From: Adineta vaga
Lineage: Eukaryota; Rotifera
Assembly: GCA_021613535.1 (NCBI GenBank)
Contig: CP075495.1
Location: 14,322,001-14,386,000, forward strand
DNA length: 64,000 nucleotides
Reading direction: 5' to 3'
Of this stretch, positions 49,420 through 61,700 are shown piece by piece; position 1 is the first letter of the stretch, and the number at the start of each line of letters is the position of its first letter. Made by a program: the position numbers and the translations under genes. The notes under the pieces are model-generated. The model had not been told where the DNA came from, did no database searches, and saw nothing but the letters and a program-made list of their open reading frames with translations.

Positions 49420-52400
49420 CTATTCATTGCGTTTTCTAAATGTTGATACAGACTGATTGGATATTCTACTATCATTGTTAGTTGTTGTTTGTTCATTCGT
49501 AGATTTTGAACTATTTGATTCAGTTGTTTTCTTCCGTTCCATTTGATTTATCAATCGTTCAATTGATAAACTCATCTGAAATGATAAAACACCGTTTAAT
49601 TTACAAGAAAACAGATATTTTATAAAAAGAAATCTATCTACTTGATCTAATCGACTTTCCATTCTTGAATTACTCTAAAATAACAAAAGATAAATGCATT
49701 TCTTGAACATATATAATATAAATATCGTACGTGTTCGAAACTTTTTTGTGTTTCATTAGTAACTGTTTTAAAAGCTATCAAGATTTCTTCTTTAACACTT
49801 CCTATTGTTTGATGTTGTTGTTCCGTAGTTGGTTTTGCTACACTAGAGCTATAGACACCAATATAGTTACAATTCATTTCATGGACAGAGAAATTCAATT
49901 TACTCGATCAAATTCATTGCTCTTCTTGGTTTATCATCATCGATTGTTGAAACATCTTTATTTCTATCTTTCTCTAATACGGATCGAGCATAACCATATG
50001 TTGCAGCATTTTCAAATAGATCCCAACGTTCATTTTGTGAATTTTTTAATGGAATCATTTCTAAATAAATATTGATCAACATAAAATAAAGTAAAGAACA
50101 AATTTCATTCTAATATCTTACTAAAAACAGGTGTAATCCTCTTTAATGTAGATGAAAACACTTCTGGATTGACTTCAGTTTGGCAGAATTTTGCACAAAA
50201 TGTTCGTCGAATACTTAACACAAGTAAACATAGATGTGAAATGAAAATCAATGGAGGATAGGATAATGGTAAACGTTCGAAATATTCACGAACAAATGAA
50301 TAACGTTGATAACGCCAATAAAATTCCGTATTCTCTTGTACTTTAACAATTGAGTCACTAAGTAAAGAAAACAAAATCATTTTTGTGTCATTATCAAATA
50401 TATTTTCGTTTTATATTTACGCAAAAACAGCAACTAAGAGATTAAGTAAAAGAATGTTAATAAACAGCATATGAAATGCTAATAAAACATGTGTTGCCGT
50501 TGCTTCAGCTTGATCTGTTCCTGCATCAGGATTCGTTCGATCTATTCATTAACATGATATTTAGAAAGACATAGAACAAAATTCGACTCACTATCAAGAA
50601 TATCTTTATCCGAAACTGCACCATAAATAAACCAATAAGGTTCATAAAAAATATGACTAAATATTCCACGACCAGTAAATGGAACCTTCTGATAATAAAT
50701 TAATGATCGAGAAACAACTCCATAAGCAGCAATAGCAATGAATATCATATAGACAAAAGCAAATAAATCTCGAAGCTAAAATAACTTATTCGAATTCAAT
50801 ATCTAAATATATCACTCTACTCACCATATTCTTTAACATAAATAATTTTGGACCTAAAAATTTCAACGCCATAACAAATTTTAATGAACGAATATACCAC
50901 ATTTCTAAATCTAATGCCCAAATAATTCTAAACAATAGATTAAATTTATCGTAAATATACTGAAATATTGAACAAACCTTGTCGTAGAGAGTAAACTATC
51001 ATCAAAACGTGCATATCGAAAACCAAGACCCGCATAGAAAAGAAAATAAGGTGTGATATAAAATACATTCGATAAAACGGTTAATATCGATGATCCTGTT
51101 GAACCCCATCGTTCAATCATACGTGCATCGTATTCATAATAAGTCTAGATAAAATAAACAAAGATTTTTGTCTTGAGAAAACCAAAAATATTCTCAAAGT
51201 TTCTTTTTACTTTTCGAACTTCTTCACAGAACATTGTTGAAACAGTAATAATTACATATATTTCAGTCCAATGAATTTCTACAAGACTCCGACTATCAAG
51301 ATGATAGAGCATCATATAACTGAATACCAAGAGAAACCAAATGTAACTAAGCTGAAATTATCCGAGATATGATAGATGAATTTTATGTTATGAGAAATGA
51401 TAAAATATGTTTTCTTACAAAATGATAAAGCATTTTAATCATTGGACTTCCATGAAAATATCGAAAACGTATCCAATAATGTGAACATTGTTCTTCTAAT
51501 TTTTGTTCATCTGTATAATAATTGATTCCTTCTTGAGATAATCTATAAACAAAACAAAAAACATTTCTTTCATGATTATCAAAGCATATTTATTTACTCT
51601 TCATTTTGTTTTTCCTAAAATGAAAAAAAATAAAACGAAATTTTCATATAGTAAAATCAATTTCTATTTACATACATTTGTAGAATATTTTTCTTCTTTT
51701 CGATATGTAATTAAATAAGGTGCAAGTAAACCAAGTGTTAAAACTGATGGAATTTGTGATAAACGTGCTGATGCTTGTCGATTTGTTAAACCAAGTTTAT
51801 CAAACCAAACATGATTCAATGCTTGATCAAAACATGCTGTTTCAAGTAATTTTCCACTTTCACTTGAGATCGCCACCTAAACAAATCTCCTTCTTCTTTA
51901 TTTTGTATGGAATTCACTTTTACCTGCATGCATGTGACATTTCCAAGTAATGGTATTTGTCGTAGAAGTAATTCACAAGCTCGTTCATCATTATATTCAT
52001 AACATTTATCCAAAACAGTTGCTGCATATGTTTCGAATTCTAAGGATTGTATACGAAATTTATCTGTTAGATCAACAGAATGTGATGAATCAGCATATTC
52101 TTTAAATATAGCTGAAGCAATTAATGATGCACAAATACGAGATCGAACATGAAGAAGTAAAACTTTCGCCATTTCAGGCATATCCATGAAAACTGACCAG
52201 AGAAAAAGATCACGTACCATATGATGTTTTGTATATTTAGTTTTTATTAATTTAATTTGATCATGAATACGAATCGATCGTAATTCTTGAACATCTTCAT
52301 ATGATCCACAACAAGTACATACTCGATTACTTAAATCGATTTTAATTCGATTACTAAAACTATCATCTCGAACGGAATAAATTGCACCGAAAAATGATCC

Positions 52401-54548
52401 AACAAGTTTATTTAATTTATAATCAAGTTGTTTAATTGATTCAAGTGGTAATCCACCAAATACGGTTATTACACGATTTTTATGACTCTGAAAAAAAGAA
52501 TTAAAAACAAAAAAACAGAAGATAATGAAAGACAAAATAAAACAAACTGTATTCATTGCATCATAACTTTTGTTATATAAATTGAGAATAATTGCTTGAT
52601 AACTATAAACATCATCTCTTTCAGCTAATGTTAATGGATCAAAACCAGCACTGAGAAAATATTCAACAAATCCGGGACGATTTTTTTCAAGTGATTTTAA
52701 AAATAACATCTTCTGTCGAACGATATCAGCCTAGGAGAAAAGTAAAGCAATGAGATCAATTTGAATGTGTATTGTCTGATATGGTTTACCGTCATAAAAT
52801 CATGTTTTTTCTTGACCATTTCGCCTTGTCGTGCTTGTAAAATTGTTAAAACACCATCGAAATAATTCCATTCGAGTGCTAAATCAACTAATTTATCTTC
52901 ATTATTTCGACGTTGTTTTTCTTGATCGAATAATTCAGTTTCATTCTTTTTATCAGTATCGACACTTTTTTTCTTGTTTTTCGCTACAAAATAGATGAAA
53001 GAGAACAAATGATTTAATAACACACACACACACATATATACCTGTAAATATTGCTTTAAAAATCGTTTCAGCAACATTTTTATCACGATCCAATGAGAAA
53101 ACATGTAGTAAATGACGATGATCTTCTTTTAAAATTTCTTGAATTCGTTTGATAGCTGATGATATTTCCGAATATGGTATATTTGGATAAAATCGATCAA
53201 GTGCTTGTTCAATTTCTTGTCTCGATGGATCCCTAATCAAAGAAATATTTGTTCAGATTAATCGAAATAATATTCATTATCAATTACCAATCTTGTATTC
53301 GATCAGGATTCGATGTTTGTTCAACTAAAGCAGCAAGGACATCAGCTAAACGACCACTACCCTATAGATCAACATAAATTTTATGTAGAATTAAAAAACA
53401 AAAAGTTCGAAATACAAACTTGAATTAAGACAATAGGTCGTTCGCCATTAATATCACTTTCCAGAACTTCAAGAGTTCCTAAACCTCCTTCGACAATGAT
53501 TGTTACTGGATAACCTTTGTAGAAATAATATGCATATTTGATTAATAAATAAGATTATTAATGACAAATGTACATACAGGTATGATTATCATTTCTATCT
53601 CGACATGCTTCCGTAATAAATTGATGTCGTTGTGAATCACTAAGATATTCATTTAATCGACCACTATCGAATAGAATACAATGGGTATGATTTGGTTCTA
53701 TTGTTTCTTTATCTTCTTGGACATTTTCAGGTATTTGTCTTTGACATAATGGTCGTGGAGAACCCTTTTATATAAGAAAATCAAAATTCATATTCTTATC
53801 AAAATGTTTATTTTCATTGAATTAATTTACGTTCGATGCAGTCTTCAGTTCAAGACGTGTATGTTCATTGACTGTTCCCCACATTGTCATTCCAATACAT
53901 TTCACTTTATTCGAATATTCTCGTAATAAACGATAATGTGAAATACCTTCACCAACTAATTTCGAGACACCATTATTTACTCCTGCTGTTAAAATCCATG
54001 CATCTAATATGGATTCACTATTCTTTTAAACAAAATTATTTTCTAATTTTATCTGATTACTTACCAGCCATTGTTGCAGCATCGATTACACCTCGAATAA
54101 ATTCTTTTTCAAGTCGTTCTGTCATCGTAAAATATCTCGCTCCACCATAAACACTAATAATTAAAACAGGTTTTTGATTTCCACCATCTTCAAGAATCAA
54201 TTGAAAAACATCTTTCATTGGCACACGATTATCGATGCGAATAAATTTACATCCATCAGATTTCAATGTTCCATAAACATTAATCGAAATTTTAGTTGAA
54301 TGTGTTGAATTATCTAAAAATTTCAAAGGAGGTTCCCATGATGTACTTCCATTTGCTGCCGCTTTCGATTGTAAACATTCACCAACTAGACTATGTCGAC
54401 GAACCATACGATCACAAGGACATAATTTATCCGGTTCACCATGATAATTTGAATTGACATTGAATATACTACAAGTACGAGATTTAAATTTTGGATCTTC
54501 TTGATAACGAACAATCAGATCGCACCATGAATGACTTCTATCATTCAT
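49420..54548 (-). CDS. TRPM-family cation channel
   Basis: Melastatin-type TRP channel, about twenty exons with short introns. ATG 54546-54548. The N-terminal exon (54057-54548) has the start of the melastatin homology region: CPCDRMVRRH, then KPVLIISVYGGARYF and EKEFIRGVIDAATMAG. It continues with LREYSNKVKCIGM and TIIVEGGLGTLEVLESD. Ankyrin-like helical MHR exons fill 51.8-53.3 kb. TM helices lie at about 50.4-51.9 kb, with a pore-loop candidate (EPYWFIYGAVSDKD) and S6 (LLLNLLVAVFA). The TRP box follows (ENTEFYWRYQRYSFVREYFERL). The C-terminus is short and predicted coiled-coil/low-complexity, ending TFRKRNE; there is no Nudix (TRPM2) or alpha-kinase (TRPM6/7) domain. It probably conducts Ca2+ or monovalent cations; gating stimulus unknown. 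Divergent neighbour to the polycystin-like gene. Confidence 0.92.
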
Positions 54549-55740
54549 TTTGATCTAAAAGTTTCTCAAGAAACTATTGTGCAATGTTGATGTATTTATA
54601 AATAATTAAAGATATATTATTAAGAATAAATGAAATTAATACAAAAAAAAGAATTCACTTCCAAACGAAAAATTCTTCTCAATAATTAAGAAGAAAGTAT
54701 TTATGAAAGGAATGAGATCTGTCTGCTGAGAATAATTTTGGATTAAATATTAAAAAGAATTCATCAAGCAAAAGTTTGTGCATACATTGATCATCAGCCG
54801 TTTTTTCCGCCTCCTTTTCTGACAGAACAAAAATAAAATCTTAAATCAATATTTATTTCATAATGAATACTAGACGTTTTTTCTCTAGAAATTCTCGAAG
54901 AAAAATCAGCAGTTCCTGTTAGTATATTATCTGTTTCCTGAAGAATTTCTTTTTTTGTTTTCTAAGAAACAACAACAGAAGATGGCATGTTATTACTTTT
55001 AGAAGAAAAAAAAACATTTTTTTATGATAAATTTTTATAAAATATGTAATCATGATTCATTGATTGTTATTCATATAACAATATGACGAAATCTTAATAG
55101 AATTTTGTTGAATATACAAAATCATTTGAATGATGTTCGATTAGATTCAATCATCGAATCTTTTCCATATCGTTATTCGGAAAAACTTAGATCCATCCCA
55201 ATGAATTCGTTGAACCTTCACCCCACGATTTCTGATCGCGATCTGTCTACGTTTTTAATACACAAATGGGAAATTATCAATGTACGTCATTATTGTCTAT
55301 AGGGATCTGATAGTTTTCGATTTCTTCGATCCTATTTTCGTCTTGACTCATCTATAATTCAGATATCCATTGATTTATTTTTTTTATGAACAAAAAATAA
55401 ATCAATTTCCCCATACACAAAAATCAATTTTTAATCGTCTAGAAAAATAATCATTTATTTTTGTTCTTGCATAATAAATCATTGATATTATGTGAAAGTT
55501 AATATATAGAAAACACTATTTCTCTAAAGACTAGGTTTTTGTTATATATGTATATATATATATATATATTCGAGTTTAATATGATTAAAAATTGGCTAAA
55601 ATATATCTCCAGAGTGGTTCAAGAGAAGAAAAAAAACAAGGAATATAAGAAAAAGATTTCTCGACGAGACAATATTCATTTGTTGGAAGTATTCAATCGA
55701 AGATACACGATTGAAACGACAAAAATCTAGTTTTTGTATC
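54549..55740. other. Shared upstream region of TRPM and polycystin-like genes
   Basis: 1.2 kb between two divergently transcribed genes, so it must hold both promoters. AT-rich; a (TA)n run at about 55546-55568. The region 55105-55302 has an open frame (MLNIQNHLNDVRLDSIIES...) without recognised domain, not supported as a gene. Confidence 0.55.
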
Positions 55741-58700
55741 ATGAAAAATTTCTTCTTCTTATTTCTTACTAATACGATTATCTTTGCTCAATTCGATGGT
55801 AAGTAAAAGATATTCATATAGAGAAGAAAATGGTCTTTCATTTGTATAAATCTTAGATGGACAAATTGTTTTGGATCGATCGAAAACATCACCTGATCCG
55901 GATGGGAATTATCGTGTTTTAAATTATGAATTTAAATGTTTTCAACAATTATCAACATGTTCAACACATGGTTGGTCACTTCGATTTAAATTACGTCTTA
56001 ATCCATCGAATTCATATGATCGTGAACATAAATATCTATTATTTAGTACCGGCGCACATGAACCATATAGTGATGGAATGTTAATATATTTATATCAATC
56101 AAAGAATGCATCATATTTAGAATTTGGTTTAAAAGAATTTCATAATGATCAAATTGCATTTTATTGGCAAATTGAAGTTGATTTAGAATTAAATAGATGG
56201 ATTGATATTGCTACAACTATTCAATTAGCAAGTAAAGCATCGAATCAACATCATCAAATGACGATCTATTTCGACGGTTATTTATATAAGAAAACAGATA
56301 TGGAAAAATATACGGAATTATTTATATTTAAATATGATAAAATACATTCGAAATCAGCGATTATCTATGGGAATGATACGGAAGTTGCGATGTTTAAAGA
56401 AATTGTTTATTATGAACGAATTTTAATGGATATTGAAATAGCGAATGGTAAGAATTTCTTTTCATATGATTTGTTCTTTTATTTAAATAAAATTTTAGTT
56501 ACACCGAACGATGTTTCATTGGGATGTGTGAAAAAAAATGATCGCCTTCATCAATATTTAATTCCTCAAATGTTTGATTATTGGAGAGAATGTCGTAATG
56601 AATGTCATGAACGAAAGATGAAGGTTAGTTCGTTTAGAAACAGTTCTTCTTCAGACTGAAATTTATATAATTCATTTTTTATTAGATTGCTTTATATTCA
56701 GCAAATAGTGGCCGATGTGGATGTATGTTAAGTTCATATGAATTAGATTTATCATTTCAACTTGATAAGAAATGTGTTTGTCCGTTCAATAAACCATGTT
56801 CCAATACGGATGAATGGCACATTTTCATGGTATCGAATGTAATCGATTTAATTGATGCAGAAGTTGGTATGTTGATTTTGTTTTTCGAAGAATGAAATAA
56901 AAAAAAAGTGACGAACTTATCTTTTTAGGTTTGGAAATTCGAATGGCCGATGCAAGTTTTCTAACTCATAGTCGAACACGTGTTCAACGAAATGAAGGAG
57001 TGGAAATCATTGTTTCAGTTAAAAATGAACGAAATCTTGCTTCTTTAACTGTCTATGGTGATATCGAAGGTCACGAACCAACAAGTACAAATTCAAGTTC
57101 CAATGAAATTTATATTACTGCTGGTGTTGTAAGTATATTTTTATATAGAGAATTTGTTTGTTCATTCTATTGGTTGTTTTTAGGTAAACTTATCTTGGAA
57201 AAATGAAGGTCCAAAAAAAGTTCAATTTCGTGCTGATTATCGTCGAATGGTTCATAAAGAAACAGCAGAATATCGAACTGTTTATGTTGATGTTGTCTAT
57301 GTTAAAACTGATTTACCATTAAAATTTATTCATCTTTCACCTGATAGTCCAAATTATCAAAATTATCAAAATTTTACAGTTCAAACTTATGGTAGAAAAC
57401 AAGTTTTCCTTTGTTAATTCATACATTTCATAATCGTTTATTTCAGGAAGTGTTCCAATCAATTGTACATTGGACTATGGTGATGGACATCGACAAACCA
57501 ATGGTACTAGTCGTCATCAATATTATACAGCATATTTTGCACGAAATTATACACGTTATGGTGAATATAATGTATCCGTACGATGTTTTAATGAACTTAG
57601 TATCAATACAACACAAATAATACGAACTGTTCGACGAAATGAAATGAATCGAAAAATGATTATATATTCAAATGTAATGGAAACATCGGATATAACAAGA
57701 TTTAATATTTTATCAAAAAATGATTATTCATTTCGACATCCTGATTGTTTACATTTAAGAAATACGATTACGAATGAAACAATGAAATTAATTTGGAGAA
57801 AGAAAACATTAGAAGTTATACCAAATGAAGTAAATTTTATTATATCGAAAATTTTCATCGAAATTTTCTTTCCTTGTTTTAGCCATTATCAATTGGTAAA
57901 CATTTCTATCAACTTCAATGTGATTCCATGGCATTACAACCGTATATTCTCAATGTTCAACCAGCTATTCGTTCATTAGAACTTGAAGCATCGAAAACAA
58001 CGATTAAAAGTGGTGAATCAATCGATTTTTCTATTACACTTGAACCAACAGTTGATCTAACGATTATTTTCGATTGTGATATCGAACAAGTACCACTAGA
58101 AATCATTTATATTGAAAAAATAAACGATTTTTCATCGATATCAATCGGTAATTGTACATATTCAACAGCTGGTCAATACCATCCAATGATTAGTGTTATG
58201 AATCGTATTAATATTCATAATCAAAGCAATTTAATTATTGTTGAACTACCTTTATCACCATTTAAAGTTGAAATTGAAGATCGTTTTGATATAAATCAAT
58301 TAACATTAATAACAATACAATCATTAGAACAAATTCCATTCGAAGGAAACTTTCTATTAACAATACTTAATAATTTCAATGAAAAAAATCAAACGAAAAT
58401 TGAACGTGTTCAATTGATGAAATCAAATAATTTCACTGAACATTTATATATGAATATAACATCATATGGTAAACAGATTCTTCATGTACAAGGAGGTGAT
58501 CATCCAACTATTCGACAAGCACAAGCAACATTTATAATTGGAACAGATATAACCATAGAACCACAAGTTTATATTGTTAATCAAATTGGTTTTGTTAATG
58601 AAGATTATATTTGGATTGATTTACAATGGATAAATGGAATTGGTTTCGATATAGAGATTAATTATGATCAAGAAAAACAATTTCTTCTTCGTTATGAACA

Positions 58701-61700
58701 ATTTATATCAACTTTTTCTAATCGTACAATAAGAAAAACTGATGATATTCATCAAATACAATGGAAACGAGTAGGAAAACAACGTTTACAAGTTGGTTAT
58801 AAGTAAGATACCTTCATTGAATTTGTCTATCCTTTTTATTTTCATTTCAAATTCAGATTTACAAAAGCTGGTACATTTATCATCGATGTAACATTTATTC
58901 AACCATCATCCAAACGTTTACCGATTATTATCAAATGTCCAACAGTAACAATTGTTAAAGAAACAATTCGAAAAGAAGAAACATGTTTTCATGAAAAACA
59001 ATTTCATTTAATTTCATCGAATTCGTTAAATAATGTGACAATAACATCACCTGTTCTTCTTCTACCACATAATCTTCAACATGATCTCGAACCACATTTA
59101 ACAACAAATTGTTATGCTCAAGATCTACTATATTCCTTTTATCTTCTTTCAATTGATCCATTACAATGGAGATATTCACGTACACAACGTTATTTAATGT
59201 CAACTAGTCCGTCATTTCAAGATACATTTCTGGAAAAGTATTGTTCAAAATTTGGTGAAAATTCTACATTAACAATCGAACCCAAATCACTTCCACATGG
59301 TTATTATGTTTCGGTATTTACCATAACAAAAAGTTCGAATTTAGCGGATTTTCGACAATTTATTCAACCAATAGAAATTATTCGTTCTGATTTAATTACA
59401 ACATTTGGTGGAAATGAAACGATTACAAATGATGTAAATGAATTAAATTTAGATTTTTATTTCACAACCATTGATCCTGATTACAATGAATTCGATCGAC
59501 GAAAATTAAATTTTACATTAATTTGTTTTCCCGAATATCTTCAATCGATAATTTTTCAACCAAATATTATACAATTAGGTTCATCAAGACCAACCGAAAC
59601 TAATCCACAAAATCTCAATCAATGGTCAATACAATGGACGAATTTAAATTCAATTTTTCGTCGATTAGATATTAATCTTCATGTTTATGAAAATCAATGT
59701 TTTAAATCTAATAAACAAGAAGAATTAATTCAATTTGATACTCAAACAAAAACTTTACATATTCATGAAAGTAATCTCGTATTCAATAATGGAACACTTC
59801 ATTTTCTTCTAATTGTTCGACATCTAATCGATGGAAGACAATTAATTGCACGATTGAAAGTTGATCAACAATTGTCACTTGATTTTGATACAACAGATTT
59901 AGGTGCATTAGAAGATGTAATGGGAAATTTAGATGATTTAGCATCAGCAAATCCAAAGAAAGCTGTAGAATTTATTAGTGGTTTAGCAGATCGACTTAAT
60001 GAAATGAGTGATAATTCGGTAGTGAAAGAGTATTTTAGTTAATGAATGACTTTCATTTTTCTTTTTGTATGAATAGACATCGGGAGATACAAGTGAAGCA
60101 GATATCAAAGCAATGAATCAACGAATGGCAGCAGTAGGTTTTAGTTTCTTTTTTAGTTTACAGAAGTTTGAATGAATATTTTAGATGCGATCTAAAATGT
60201 TATCATCAATGGATACAGTTCTTGATTCATCAAATGATCCAAGTATGGTTAATAAAGCATTAAAAGCAAGTGCAACAGTGACAGCTAATAGTGATCAAAT
60301 GCCATTAGATAATCAAGTTTGTTTCTTTTCATTTGACTGATATTATCGAATCAGTTTGTCTCTTGTAGGAAAAAGGAGCAAATATTATTGAAAAAGTGGG
60401 TGCTAAAGTCAAAGATATGGAATCTGCAGATGATAATACTGTCACTGGTCTTGCTTCATGTCTGTATTTGGTTTTTAAACCATTTCATTGATAGAAAATC
60501 GATTATTTTCTTTTAGCTTTGATGGATGTTGGTAGTAATGTTTTACAAGCTGCATCAAAAACTGTTTCAAAAGATAAAGAAAATGATCCCGGTGCTGTTA
60601 TTGAAGTATGTAGATATACTTGAAACAAGATTGTCTCCCTTTAATACTAAGAAAAAAAATTTAGAATCTAGAATCTGATATGAAAGCAACAGAAGATGAA
60701 GAAACAGATACGAAAGTTCTCTATGCACCAACACAATTCTATGATGCATGTGATGAATGTGATACATTACCAGAAGAACGTTGGGAAGAGTATCGAAAGA
60801 AATTAGATGAAGAAAAGAAAACAATTATTCAAGGACGTGAACGAGTAATACTTTTGTTAACGAAATCATTTTCTTTAATTACGGAAAATTTTTCATAGGC
60901 TTCGAGTATTGCTAAACGAAGTTCCGGTGGATTATTTACCGTTGGTGATGTTTTAGCAAATCGTTCATCAACAAATGAGACAAAAACCATTGAAAGTAAA
61001 ACAATGGCAATGACTTTTACAAAAGCAAATCCTGATGGTAGAAATAACGATTCTTTAGTTAATGATAAAAACAATGTTTGTTGTTGTTTTTTTTTCTCGT
61101 GAAATTCTAGGTAAATCAAGTTTATCAGCTGGTGATACAAGTATTCGTTTACCAGTTCTATCTGATCTCAATACAGATTCTGGTTCCTCTGAAATCTTTA
61201 CAAAAGTACTTGAATCAAAAGAAAATCCATATGCAAGTGCACATGGACATTCGAGCGTCGAAGGAAGTGTTGTTAGTATCATCTTGTCACGACCAGATGG
61301 TTCTGAAATGCCTGTACAAAATACCAGTAAACCAATATCCATTCGTTTGACAAGACCTATTGATAAACGACCAAAACCTGAACAATATGAATTAAACGGA
61401 ACATTCTTTCGATATCATAAACTTACTTTACCAGATAAACATATGACTTTATCTGTTTATGTTTCTCCAAATTCATCACCCATGGATCTCTATGGAATTT
61501 ATGTTTCTTTCGGAACAAATGAGTCAATATTAGAATCACCTACAGAATCTAAATTTGATCTCCTTTTTGTTTTACCAAATCGAACAGCATTTACATCAAC
61601 ATCAGATATCAATATGAATGACGAAGACGAATTACGACATACAATTTTAATCCCACCTAGTGTTCATTTTGGAAATGGAACATATATTTTTGGTATTAAA

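Noticed and set aside
55105-55302. 65-codon frame upstream of the polycystin-like gene
   Set aside because: Composition is somewhat protein-like, but there is no domain, no splice link in frame to the signal peptide exon, and the downstream ATG with signal peptide is a better start.
59035-59203. Minus-strand frames overlapping the polycystin-like exons
   Set aside because: Shadows of the supported plus-strand coding sequence.
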